From Actinomycetes bacterium (GTDB taxonomy: Bacteria > Actinomycetota > Acidimicrobiia > Acidimicrobiales > Acidimicrobilacustridaceae): a stretch of DNA of 37,421 bases. Location of the stretch: NCBI GenBank assembly GCA_029782025.1, contig JAKOVR010000177.1:1-37421 (forward strand). Direction: 5' to 3'. This document shows positions 1-7,860 of this stretch, piece after piece; within the stretch, counting starts at the first letter, position 1, and each line of letters starts with the position of its first letter. The notes under the pieces are model-generated. The model did no database searches, was not told where the DNA came from, and saw only the letters and a list, made by a program, of their open reading frames with translations. Made by a program: the position numbers and the translations under genes.

Positions 1-2
1 AC

Positions 3-1208
3 CTGGCGGTCGCCAATCCGTACAACCACAACCTCTTGCCGACGGCCAACTCCCTGGCCGACGACAAGCTGGTGTGGGTGCGGGCGTGCAAGCGGCAGGA
101 TCACGCCTTGGGCGGCGTCATCGGGCAGCGGAGCCTCAACATGTGCACGGACTCGGTGGCGCGGAACACCGTCGCTCAGCAAGGCCCCACCATCTACGCC
201 AAGAGCCAGACCTGCCCGTCGCTCACGCTGAAGGGGCGGATCCGCGTCGAGGATCGGAACGGCGTCCAGAGCGGCCTGGTGGCCTCGGCCGCCAACTGCA
301 GCCAGGCCGTGGACCTGCAGGGTGGGAGCACCCCGATGCTGTGGGCCGGCAGCATCCAGGCACCCAACGGTTCCTCCAACGTCACCGGCGGGGGCAAGGC
401 CAACCTCACCGGCACCACGCTCACCGGCACCGCCCCCGACCCGTATGCCTGGGTGCCCGATCCGCAGCCGTACTCGCTCGCCGGCAAGCTCAACTGCGAT
501 CCTGACCCGACTCGGGCTCCGGGATGCGCCACCGGATCGTTCACCACGTCCGGTGGGGTGACCACCTATCGCCCCGGCATCTACGCCGCCGGCCTGAACC
601 TGAACGCCAAGAACGCAGTTCTGCTCCCGGGCATCTACAAGATCAGCGGTGGCTTCTCGATGGACGCGGCGTCGAGAGTCACCGTCCCCCAGGGCGGCGT
701 GCTCTTCTGGATGGTCAGCGGCGCCTTCCAGGCCGACATGACCCAGTCCGGGTCGAGGATCGTGTCGTCCTCTTACACCTACGGCCTCAACGGGGCCACC
801 AGCCCGTGGCCGTGCGACACGCCGGCGGGTGCACCGACGAACTGCCCGCGGTCGCAGATCGACGCCAGCGCGGCCGGTGTGGTCAACACCGACACCGGCC
901 AGGTGACCCGCAATCCGTGGGCGGAGGCGCCGGTCACCGTCTACCAGCCGACGTCGAACACCACCAACATGAGCTTCGGCAGCGCGCCCGGCTCGGGGCT
1001 GTACTGGCAGGGCGGGGTGTATCTGAAGCCCGGGCCCGGCAACACGGCGAAGATCCAGTTGCCCTCCACCAACGGCATGAACGTCGTGCTCCACGACACC
1101 CGCCTGGTGGCGACCGAGATCCAGTGGAACGACGACAACGCCAACTACACGGTGATCACGCCTGGTACACCCAACAACCAGGGCGGAGACATCGGCCTGG
1201 AGGAGTGA
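3..1208 (+). CDS. Secreted/surface protein, C-terminal part (TadG-like?)
   Basis: The frame is open to the left edge, so the N-terminus is outside the window; the first codon in frame is at 3 and the stop is TGA at 1206-1208. About 401 residues are visible, rich in Gly, Ser, Thr and Asn, with scattered cysteines (CKRQ, NMC, QTC, NCS, NCDPD, GCATG, PCDT, NCPR) as expected of an exported, disulfide-bonded protein. A PGIYxxGLNLN / PGIYKISGG pair around residues 190-220 resembles the beta-rich C-terminal part of actinobacterial TadE/TadG-like pilus-associated proteins, but I recognise no catalytic motif. No membrane segment is visible in this part; one may lie upstream. A long hairpin follows 28 bp after the stop. 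The pilus link is inference only. Confidence 0.6.
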   Translation: MAVANPYNHNLLPTANSLADDKLVWVRACKRQDHALGGVIGQRSLNMCTDSVARNTVAQQGPTIYAKSQTCPSLTLKGRIRVEDRNGVQSGLVASAANCSQAVDLQGGSTPMLWAGSIQAPNGSSNVTGGGKANLTGTTLTGTAPDPYAWVPDPQPYSLAGKLNCDPDPTRAPGCATGSFTTSGGVTTYRPGIYAAGLNLNAKNAVLLPGIYKISGGFSMDAASRVTVPQGGVLFWMVSGAFQADMTQSGSRIVSSSYTYGLNGATSPWPCDTPAGAPTNCPRSQIDASAAGVVNTDTGQVTRNPWAEAPVTVYQPTSNTTNMSFGSAPGSGLYWQGGVYLKPGPGNTAKIQLPSTNGMNVVLHDTRLVATEIQWNDDNANYTVITPGTPNNQGGDIGLEE

Positions 1209-1236
1209 TCCGGCGGGTTGCTGCTGCTCCTTCGCT

Positions 1237-1284
1237 CGTCTGGATGCGCTGAGCGACACATCTGTCGCTCGGAGCATCCAGACG
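1237..1284. terminator. Long hairpin between convergent genes
   Basis: Two 22-bp arms (1237-1258 and 1263-1284), each ending CGTCTGGATGC / GCATCCAGACG at the outside, pair with two mismatches around a 4-nt loop. It lies between the stop at 1208 and the oppositely oriented stop at 1344, so it probably ends transcription from both sides. There is no clear U-tract. Confidence 0.6.
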
Positions 1285-1343
1285 GCGGAGGGAGCGGGCC
1301 GAGGGCTCGCCGGGCACGGCGCGCCGGGCACGGCCGGCGCTGG

Positions 1344-3005
1344 CTACTTCTTGCGCCAGATCTGCCAGACGGGGTGGGCGCCCTGGGTGATGGGCAGGCC
1401 CTTCTGCCCGGTCGGCAGCGTGTAGCTGGTGACGTTGACGAGGTCCGTGTGGGCGACGATCGAGATCTGGCTGTGGTAGAGCCAGATGTAGGGCAGGTCC
1501 TGGGCCATCCGCTGCTGGACGATCGCGTACTGGGCCTTCTCGGCCGCCGGATCCTCGAGCCCGCGGGCGGTGTCGAGCGCGGCGCCGATGGCGTCGTCCT
1601 TGTTGCGGGCGAAGTTCAACGACGTGTGCTCCTTGTCGTCGAGCGGGAACGCTGAGCGGGGATGCCACCAGATCGAATCTGACACGGGATGCGGCGAGTC
1701 GAACTGCTGCCAGAACGTGGCCTGGTAGGTGCCGCCGATCACCGTCACGATCAGGGTGAGCTGCTGCATCGTCTCGATCTGCACGGCGATGCCGGCGGCC
1801 TCCCACTGCTGCTTGAGGAGCTGCAGGCCCTCGGTCACCGTCGGCGTGGGCGGGCCGATCAGCTTGAACGTGAACTGGCCGCCGTGGCGAGCCTTGACCT
1901 TGGCCACCAGATCCTTGGCCTTGGCCAGGTCGTACTGCGGGTAGCCCGAGTCGGCGTACCAGGGCGAGCTCTTCGAGAAGGGCCCGGTGGCCAGCTCGAA
2001 CAGCCCTTCGTTGAGGGTGTCGTTGTAGGCCTTGGCGTCGGTGGCGTAGGCCAGGGCGAGGCGGGCCTCGGGGTCGTCGAGGGGCGAGTTCATCGTGTTG
2101 AGCATCACGAAGACCTCGCTGCTCTCACCCGACGTGGCGTTGAACACCTGGTACCGCTTCGTGTCGGCATCGTCCTTGTAGTGCTTGATCGACCGGGCGT
2201 CGGTCACCTCCATCATGTCGATGTCGCCGGCGTCGAGCGCGGCCTTGCGGCTGTTCTCGTCGGGGATCGGCTGGTACTCGATCTCGTCGAGGAGCGGGTA
2301 GCCCTTCTGCCAGTAGTCGGGGTTGCGCTCGAGGACCATCGACTTGTCGGGGACCCAGCTCTTGAGCTTGAACGGGCCCGTGCCGATGGGCGCCCGGGTG
2401 TCTTTGCTCTCGAGCCAGTCGGGGTCGACGACCACGCCGACCTGGGTGGACAGCGAGTAGGGGTACGAGACCCACCGTTCCTTGAGCTTCACCACGAGCT
2501 CCCGCGGGCTCTTCACGGTGAACCCGTCGACCCGGTCGTAGACGGACTTCGTCAGGGTCGAGTCCTTGAGGAACTGCTGGTCGCGCCGGATGGTCTCGGC
2601 GGTGACGGGCTTGCCGTTGTGGAGCTTCACGCCCTCCCGGATGGTGATCGTCCACTCGTCGTAGTTGGGCGAGTGGTCGAACCGCTCGGCCAGGAACGGC
2701 TGGATCTTCCCGTCGGCGTCATAGGCCGAGAGGGTGTCGAAGATCGTCTTCGCCACCTGCTGACCGCTGGGCGCCCACTGGCTACTGCCGGGGTTCCAGC
2801 CGTTGGTCTCGGCGATCAGGCCGTAGACGAGCTTGCCGCCCGGCGTGGGCTTCTCCGAGTTCTCGATCACGTTGTCGTTGCCTGCGGCCACGGTGCTCCC
2901 GCCGCTGGCGGCGCCGTCGTTGGCCGAGCGGCAGGCGGTGGCGGTGGCGGCGAGCAGCAGGCAGCACAGCATCGCTGCGGCCTTGGAGCTGGCACGAGTG
3001 GTCAT
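1344..3005 (-). CDS. ABC transporter substrate-binding lipoprotein, family 5
   Basis: A 553-residue extracellular solute-binding protein of the SBP_bac_5 (peptide/nickel/oligopeptide) type. The ATG at 3003-3005 is chosen because a GGGGGG Shine-Dalgarno lies just upstream and the product opens with a lipoprotein signal: MTTRASS, a hydrophobic stretch and the lipobox TATAC, giving a lipid-anchored Cys near residue 25. Family features include GGKLVYGL near the mature N-terminus, YPLLDEIEYQPIPDENSRKA in the middle and a C-terminal LPYIWLYH. Peptide-type SBPs capture a ligand outside the cell for a two-permease, two-ATPase ABC importer, but no permease or ATPase gene is adjacent, so it is an orphan here and the ligand is unknown. 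Its promoter carries a perfect palindrome between the -35 and -10 boxes, so it is probably repressor controlled. Confidence 0.88.
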   Translation of the reverse strand: MTTRASSKAAAMLCCLLLAATATACRSANDGAASGGSTVAAGNDNVIENSEKPTPGGKLVYGLIAETNGWNPGSSQWAPSGQQVAKTIFDTLSAYDADGKIQPFLAERFDHSPNYDEWTITIREGVKLHNGKPVTAETIRRDQQFLKDSTLTKSVYDRVDGFTVKSPRELVVKLKERWVSYPYSLSTQVGVVVDPDWLESKDTRAPIGTGPFKLKSWVPDKSMVLERNPDYWQKGYPLLDEIEYQPIPDENSRKAALDAGDIDMMEVTDARSIKHYKDDADTKRYQVFNATSGESSEVFVMLNTMNSPLDDPEARLALAYATDAKAYNDTLNEGLFELATGPFSKSSPWYADSGYPQYDLAKAKDLVAKVKARHGGQFTFKLIGPPTPTVTEGLQLLKQQWEAAGIAVQIETMQQLTLIVTVIGGTYQATFWQQFDSPHPVSDSIWWHPRSAFPLDDKEHTSLNFARNKDDAIGAALDTARGLEDPAAEKAQYAIVQQRMAQDLPYIWLYHSQISIVAHTDLVNVTSYTLPTGQKGLPITQGAHPVWQIWRKK

Positions 3006-3036
3006 GGTCCCCCCTGGATCACGGGCTCGAGCCCAA

Positions 3037-3065
3037 ACGTTGCCATCACCTGATGGCACAGTCAA
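3037..3065 (-). promoter_or_regulatory. Promoter with spacer operator for the SBP gene
   Basis: Reading the minus strand, TTGACT (3060-3065) and CAACGT (3037-3042) are separated by 17 bp and fit -35 and -10 boxes. The spacer is almost filled by a perfect palindrome at 3041-3058, with 8-bp arms TGCCATCA / TGATGGCA around CC. An operator in the spacer would block RNA polymerase, so repression is the likely mode. The regulator is not identifiable. Confidence 0.55.
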
Positions 3066-3080
3066 TTTGCTGAAACGGTG

Positions 3081-3824
3081 TCAGAGGAGGGCGCGGTAGC
3101 TGCCCCCGTCGACCGGGAGGTGGACGCCGGTGAGGTAGTTCGCCGGCTCGGAGCAGAGGAAGGCGACCACGGCGCCGAAGTCGTCGGGGTCGCCGATCCG
3201 GCCGGCCGGGACGCCCGCCGCCACCGCCTCGAGGTCGTGGTTGAGGTTCCGCAGGCGGTCGGTGGCGTGGAACCCGGGCTGCACGGAGTTGACGGTCACC
3301 CCGTCGGACGCCACCTCCAAGGCCAGGGTCTTCAGGAAGCCGGTGGCGCCGGCCCGTGCGGTGTTGGACAGGATGAGCGTGCCGATGGGCTGGCGCACGG
3401 CGATGCTCGTGATGGCCACCACACGACCCCACCGACGCTCCTGCATGGCCGGGACGGCCGCCTTGCACATCGCCACGACGCTGAGCAGGTTCAGCTCCAG
3501 GGCGGCCGGATAGGCGTCGAGGGCGGTGGAGGCGAACGTACCGGCCGGCGGACCGCCGCTGTTGGGCACGAGGATGTCGACCCCACCGAGGGCGTCGACC
3601 GCGGCCTCGACGAAGGCGGTGGCGCCGTCGGGCGTGCCCACGTCGGCCTCGATCGCCACCACGCCGGGCGGGAGCGAGGCGAGGGCTGCGTCGAGGCGGG
3701 CGCGGTCGCGGCCGCAGATGGCGACCTGGACCCCTTCCCGGGCGAGGGCGCGAGCCGTGGCCAAGCCCAGGCCCGACGAGGCACCAGCCACGGCGGCGCG
3801 GCGTCCGGCGATTCCGAGTTCCAT
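3081..3824 (-). CDS. SDR-family protein with altered catalytic motif
   Basis: A 247-residue short-chain dehydrogenase/reductase homologue. Near the N-terminus is a cofactor-binding GASSGLGLA; an NSGG replaces the usual NNAG; the C-terminus has the usual SDR ending (YLTGVHLPVDGG). The catalytic region is odd: after the serine in ITSIAV, the expected YxxxK reads LSNTAR, so both Tyr and Lys seem to be missing. This matches an atypical BKR-like SDR subgroup that lacks the canonical tetrad, so reductase activity cannot be assumed. The ATG at 3822-3824 follows TAGCGT (minus strand, 3831-3836) by 6 nt and is probably a leaderless start. It diverges from the MBL gene at 3926. Substrate unknown. Confidence 0.82.
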   Translation of the reverse strand: MELGIAGRRAAVAGASSGLGLATARALAREGVQVAICGRDRARLDAALASLPPGVVAIEADVGTPDGATAFVEAAVDALGGVDILVPNSGGPPAGTFASTALDAYPAALELNLLSVVAMCKAAVPAMQERRWGRVVAITSIAVRQPIGTLILSNTARAGATGFLKTLALEVASDGVTVNSVQPGFHATDRLRNLNHDLEAVAAGVPAGRIGDPDDFGAVVAFLCSEPANYLTGVHLPVDGGSYRALL

Positions 3825-3849
3825 GGCCGAACGCTACCGTGGCCGGGGC

Positions 3850-3885
3850 GGCCCGCTGGCCCGGCCCGGCCCGCTGGCCCGGCCC
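3850..3885. repeat. Two perfect tandem copies of an 18-bp GC-rich unit
   Basis: The unit GGCCCGCTGGCCCGGCCC occurs at 3850-3867 and again at 3868-3885, followed by a partial third copy. It fills the intergenic space between the divergent SDR and MBL genes, next to the leaderless -10 box of the SDR gene at 3831-3836. Confidence 0.85.
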
Positions 3886-3925
3886 GGCCGGCCCGCCGCC
3901 CGATCGTCGATCTCCCGGAGGAACC

Positions 3926-4918
3926 ATGGAGCGAGTGCAGGTCGCGGACGGCATCTGGGCCTGCCTGCAGGACGGCTCGAAGCTGGGGGAGTCCAACAAC
4001 GGCCTGATCCGGGGCGACGGGAGCGGGGGAGGTGCCGGTGCCCGATCCGGCGACGTCCTGGTCGTCGACACCTTCTACGACCTGCCCCGCACACAGCGGA
4101 TGCTCGACCTCTACGCCGAGGTGGAGCCGACGCCGCCGGCGCGGCTCGTCAACACCCACCACAACGGCGATCACTGCTGGGGCAACCAGCTCCTCGCCGA
4201 GGCCGGGGCCGAGATCATCGGGCACCAGCGCTGCATCGACTACTTCCTCACGGAGGCGTCGCCCGAGCTGTTCGTCGCCCTGCAGGAGATGGAGGAACCG
4301 CCACCATCCATCGCCGGGTTCGTGCGGGCCCTCGCTCCGTTCGACTTCCACGGCATCGTCCTCACCCCGCCCACGACGGCGGTTGACGACCAGGGGGCCG
4401 AGCTCGACCTCGGCCGGCGCTCGGCCCAGCTCCTGCCGCTCGGACCGGCCCACACCGCCGGCGACCTCGCGGTCTGGGTTCCCGACGCCGGGGTCCTCTT
4501 CACCGGCGACCTCCTCTTCCGGGAGTGCACCCCGATCGGCTGGGAGGGGACCTACGCGGCCTGGATCGGCGCGCTGGAAACGATGGCGGCGCTGGGCCCC
4601 GAGGTGGTGGTCCCCGGCCACGGCCCGGTGTGCGGGGTCGAGGGCCTGCTCGAGATGCGCGACTACCTCGCCTACGTTCGGGCCGAGGCGGCGGTGCACC
4701 ACGCCGCCGGCCGCACCACGCTGGAGGCGGCCGCCGCGATCGAGCTCGGCCGGTTCGGTGACTGGGCCGAGCCCGAGCGGCTGGCCTTCCAGGTGTACCG
4801 GGCCTACCGCGAGCTCGACGGCGTCCCGTGGGACGAGAAGGTCGACGCCGGCCGGGTCTTCGGCGAGACGGCGCAGCTCAAGGCCGTGCTCGACGCCCGG
4901 GCCGCGGCGGCGGGTTGA
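3926..4918 (+). CDS. MBL-fold metallo-hydrolase, HxNxDH variant
   Basis: A 330-residue metallo-beta-lactamase-fold hydrolase. The first metal motif reads NTHHNGDHCWGN (about residue 75), so the usual HxHxDH has Asn in place of the second His; later ligands are present in GPAHTAGD, VLFTGDLLF and VPGHGPV. Known MBL enzymes hydrolyse thioesters, lactones and similar bonds with one or two metals; the Asn change may alter metal occupancy. An ATG with GGAGGA about 8 nt upstream (3917) sets the start; the open frame further upstream is low-complexity repeat. The stop lies only 6 bp from the convergent hydrolase stop at 4925. Cytosolic (no signal peptide); substrate unknown. Confidence 0.87.
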   Translation: MERVQVADGIWACLQDGSKLGESNNGLIRGDGSGGGAGARSGDVLVVDTFYDLPRTQRMLDLYAEVEPTPPARLVNTHHNGDHCWGNQLLAEAGAEIIGHQRCIDYFLTEASPELFVALQEMEEPPPSIAGFVRALAPFDFHGIVLTPPTTAVDDQGAELDLGRRSAQLLPLGPAHTAGDLAVWVPDAGVLFTGDLLFRECTPIGWEGTYAAWIGALETMAALGPEVVVPGHGPVCGVEGLLEMRDYLAYVRAEAAVHHAAGRTTLEAAAAIELGRFGDWAEPERLAFQVYRAYRELDGVPWDEKVDAGRVFGETAQLKAVLDARAAAAG

Positions 4919-4924
4919 CGCCGG

Positions 4925-6286
4925 TCAGGGGGCCGTGGTCGGCGGCACGGTGGTGACCGGCGCCGTGGTGGGCGGGACCGACGTGACGGTGGGTGGCGTC
5001 GTGGTCGGACGGGTGGTGACGGCGGGTGCGGTGGTGAGCGGGGCCGCGGTCGTGGTGGCCCCGATGGTGGTCGGCGTGACGTAGGAGGGCGACGGCCCGG
5101 TGCGGCCACCGGCCGGCACGGGGTAGGAGCGATCGCGCCGCACCCCGTAGGTGGGGGTGGGCTGCCCGGTGCTCCCGGGAGCCAGGGCCAGATCCACGGG
5201 GCCGTGCTGGGCCGGCCGGGCCGGAACCTGGGGGAAGCGCTCGCCGAGGAACGTGAGCACCTCGGCCAGGGCCTGCTCGCCGAGTTGCGACAGCGTCGTG
5301 GGCGACCCCTCGTCGAACCCGTGGCCGCCCCCGGCGACGCTGACGGTTCGGGCCACGAGGCCCTTGGCTCGGAGGATGGTGGCGAACGCGTCCTGCTGGA
5401 CGAGGATCTCGGCCCAGTCGCGCTCGCCGGACAGGAACAGCGCCGGGCCGGAGGCCGACGTGGCGTGGCTGATGCTGTCGGCCCGGGCCCAGCGCTCCCG
5501 CACCTTGGCGTCGGCGCTCTGCTCGCCCCCGCCGTAGTACTGCTCGGCGTACTGCATCGTGCCGTCGTAGGGGTGGTAGAAGCCGATGAAGGCGTCGACC
5601 CGGTCGGACAGCGCCGGCCACCGCTCGGCTTCGCCGGTGACGTTGCCGCCGCCGACGTACCCCGCGTACCAGGGGTCGTCGGGGCTCACGAAGGCCTCGG
5701 CCCCGATGCGGGCCCCGGCCGAGTGGCCCTGCACGGCGATGCGCTCCTTGGCGATGCCTACGGCATTGCCGACGCCGCGCAGGTACTGCACCGCCGCCTT
5801 GAGGTTGAGCTCCGGCCAGGGGAACACCGGGCTCTGCGTGCTGTAGCCGGCCTTGAACAGGTGGTAGTCGACGGTGAAGGTGACGTAGCCCTCGGCGGCG
5901 AGGCGCCTGGCCCACGGCAGGAGCGTGGCGCGGTCGCCGCCGACGCCCGAGCCCCCGTGCACGAGCACCACCGCCACGTCACGCTGGTCGCGGGGCCGGC
6001 ACAGCTCGCCCTGCTGGGGCTCCTTGGCCGTTGGCGGCGTATAGGTGACCAACGCGCAGGCCCCCGGGGCCACGTGCGGGTCGGGGAGCACGTCGGGCAC
6101 GGTGGGGCGGGGGGTGGTGCCGGGGGCGCCCCCGGGTCCGGCGGGGCCGGCCGCGGCGAGCCCCGCCGTGGGGCCGGCGCCGTCCCGGGCCGCCGGGGTG
6201 CACGCCGCGACCGCCGCGACCGCGGCGACCGCGGCGACCGCAGCGGCGATCGCGCCGAGCAACGGGACCAGGCGGGGGCGATGCAT
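4925..6286 (-). CDS. Alpha/beta-hydrolase lipoprotein (esterase-like)
   Basis: A 453-residue exported alpha/beta hydrolase. The ATG at 6284-6286 begins MHRPRLV, followed by an AAV-repeat hydrophobic core and the lipobox AVAAC, so the protein is probably lipid anchored. The hydrolase domain has the oxyanion-hole motif HGGSGVGG, the nucleophile elbow GHSAGAR and a late GHGFDEG histidine, matching the BD-FAE/dienelactone-hydrolase-like esterases. The last 50 residues are a Thr/Pro/Val low-complexity tail (TTAP, TTRPTTT, VPPTTAP), probably a linker or wall-spanning segment. It is the last gene of a minus-strand run LuxR - acyl-CoA ligase - hydrolase, 20 bp after the ligase stop. An ester-hydrolase followed by acyl activation would make sense, but the substrate is unknown. 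Confidence 0.85.
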   Translation of the reverse strand: MHRPRLVPLLGAIAAAVAAVAAVAAVAACTPAARDGAGPTAGLAAAGPAGPGGAPGTTPRPTVPDVLPDPHVAPGACALVTYTPPTAKEPQQGELCRPRDQRDVAVVLVHGGSGVGGDRATLLPWARRLAAEGYVTFTVDYHLFKAGYSTQSPVFPWPELNLKAAVQYLRGVGNAVGIAKERIAVQGHSAGARIGAEAFVSPDDPWYAGYVGGGNVTGEAERWPALSDRVDAFIGFYHPYDGTMQYAEQYYGGGEQSADAKVRERWARADSISHATSASGPALFLSGERDWAEILVQQDAFATILRAKGLVARTVSVAGGGHGFDEGSPTTLSQLGEQALAEVLTFLGERFPQVPARPAQHGPVDLALAPGSTGQPTPTYGVRRDRSYPVPAGGRTGPSPSYVTPTTIGATTTAAPLTTAPAVTTRPTTTPPTVTSVPPTTAPVTTVPPTTAP

Positions 6287-6306
6287 GGGACGAGCAGTCT
6301 GCCAGG

Positions 6307-7851
6307 TCACCGGTTCCCGTCGGCCGCGGCCGCAGCCGAGGCTTCGTGGTGGGTGAGGGTCGCCCGGTCGACCTTCTGCATCGCCGTCTCGGGCAACGCG
6401 TCGATCACCCGGACGGCCTCGGGCAGCTTGTGATGGGCGAGGCGGTCGGCGGCGAAGGAGCGCAGGTCCTCGAGCGTCGGCGCCGCGTGCCCGGGCCGAG
6501 GGACCACGACGGCCACGCCGATCTCGCCCATCACCGCGTCGGGGCGCGGCACCACGGCGACGTCGAGCACGGCGGGGTGGTCGCGCAGGACGGCCTCGAT
6601 CTCGACCGGGTAGATGTTGTAGCCACCGCGGATGAACATCTCCTTCTTGCGTCCGGCCAAACGGACGAGGCCGCGGTCGTCGATGCGGGCGAGGTCCCCG
6701 GAGTGCAGCCAGCCGTGGCGGATGGTGGCGGCCGTCGCCTCGGGATCGCGCCAGTAGCCCCGCATCATCGTGGGGGAACGGAGGCACAGCTCACCGACGT
6801 CACCGGCGGGGACCGGCCGGTCGTCATCGTCCCGGATCTCGATCTCCACGCCCCCGCGGGGCCGGCCCACGGTGAACAGGGCCTCGTCGTCGTCGGCGTC
6901 GAAGGCGGTGGCCGTGCCCACGCCCCCCGACTCGGTGGAGGAGTAGCGGATGGAGTAGGCGGCACCGAATCGGCGCCGGGCTTCCCGGACGAGCTCGGGC
7001 GGTGAGAAGGCGCCGCCCATCACGATGGTCTGCACGCAGCTCAGGTCCCGCTGGTCGAACGTGGGGTCACGCAACATCAGCGCGACATGGGGGGCGATGC
7101 CCCCGACGGAGGGGATGCGGTGCTCCTCGATCAGTCGGAGGACGTCGGCCGCCCGCCACCGGTCGAGGAGGATGGTGCGGCACCCGAGCTGCAGGTACCA
7201 CGGGAGCTTGGTCATGAACCCGACGTGGGCGAACTGGGTGGCGGCGATCATCGGAGCCCCGCCTCCCCACTGGTCGGCCCGGTCGCCGAGGTCGGCCCGC
7301 GTGATCGCCGCAAGTTCGCGCTGGCCGAACATCGCCCCCTTCGGGGTGCCGGTCGTGCCGCTGGTGAACACCACGGCGACCAGGCGCTCGGGGTCGGCCG
7401 GATCGGGGAGAGGGCGGAGGGCGCGGCCCGCCGTGCCCGCGCGCAGCGCGGCCAGGATCGAGTCGGGATCGTCGGCGATGTCGACGGTCAGGATCGGGGC
7501 GGTGGTGGTGACGTCGGCCTGCAGGTCGGCGGTGGCCACCACCAGGGCGGGCTGGGCGACGGCGAGCACGGCCGACCGCTCGGGGGCCGTGTACCGCGGG
7601 TTCACCCCCGCCGTGACCGCACCGAGCCTGGCCAGCGCGACGTAGGCGACCACGTACTCGGGCGTCGACGGCAGGAGCAGGGTGACGAGGTCGCCTTCGG
7701 TCACACCGTGGTCCTCGGCGAGGGCCACGGCCACCTCGTCGGCCAGCCGGTCGAGGAGCCCGAAGCTGAGCGTCCACCCGCCGGCGGCCTCGATGGCCAC
7801 GGCATCGGGGAAGCGGCGGGCCGCTTCAGCGGCGGTGGCAGCGAGGGTCAT
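6307..7851 (-). CDS. AMP-forming acyl-CoA synthetase (FadD type)
   Basis: A 514-residue ANL-superfamily ligase that activates a carboxylic acid to an acyl-CoA through an acyl-adenylate. All core motifs are visible: the ATP loop FTSGTTGTPKGAM (about residue 170), YSSTESGG (A5), GWLHSGDLARIDDRG (A7), GRKKEMFIRGGYNIYP (A8) and the C-terminal catalytic lysine in AMQKVDR. No signal peptide. It starts 9 bp after the LuxR stop, so the two are probably cotranscribed and coupled. The HIP pathway needs a CoA ligase (FadD3), and this is the only ligase in the window; however, its sequence does not look clearly FadD3-like and it lacks the shared steroid operator, so I leave it unnamed. Confidence 0.93.
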   Translation of the reverse strand: MTLAATAAEAARRFPDAVAIEAAGGWTLSFGLLDRLADEVAVALAEDHGVTEGDLVTLLLPSTPEYVVAYVALARLGAVTAGVNPRYTAPERSAVLAVAQPALVVATADLQADVTTTAPILTVDIADDPDSILAALRAGTAGRALRPLPDPADPERLVAVVFTSGTTGTPKGAMFGQRELAAITRADLGDRADQWGGGAPMIAATQFAHVGFMTKLPWYLQLGCRTILLDRWRAADVLRLIEEHRIPSVGGIAPHVALMLRDPTFDQRDLSCVQTIVMGGAFSPPELVREARRRFGAAYSIRYSSTESGGVGTATAFDADDDEALFTVGRPRGGVEIEIRDDDDRPVPAGDVGELCLRSPTMMRGYWRDPEATAATIRHGWLHSGDLARIDDRGLVRLAGRKKEMFIRGGYNIYPVEIEAVLRDHPAVLDVAVVPRPDAVMGEIGVAVVVPRPGHAAPTLEDLRSFAADRLAHHKLPEAVRVIDALPETAMQKVDRATLTHHEASAAAAADGNR

Positions 7852-7860
7852 GGCCGTCCA

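Noticed and set aside
3070..3084. CTGAAACGGTGTCAG as a full member of the steroid operator set
   Set aside because: One arm has a mismatch and it overlaps a stop codon; it is recorded only as a weak possibility near the SBP promoter.
4928..5090. GTGGTG-rich stretch as an intergenic repeat
   Set aside because: It is the coding sequence for the Thr/Pro/Val tail of the hydrolase on the minus strand, in frame with its catalytic domain.
6205..6250. Short ACCGCGGCG repeats as a mobile or regulatory repeat
   Set aside because: They encode the Ala-Ala-Val hydrophobic core of the lipoprotein signal peptide.
6287..6787. N-terminal extension of the alpha/beta hydrolase into the acyl-CoA ligase gene
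   Set aside because: The signal peptide and lipobox begin at 6286; upstream translation is Arg/Pro-rich shadow sequence of the ligase gene.
6307..7851. Naming the acyl-CoA ligase fadD3
   Set aside because: It is the only ligase in the window, but it lacks the shared operator, is cotranscribed with a LuxR gene and an esterase, and its sequence does not clearly match FadD3.
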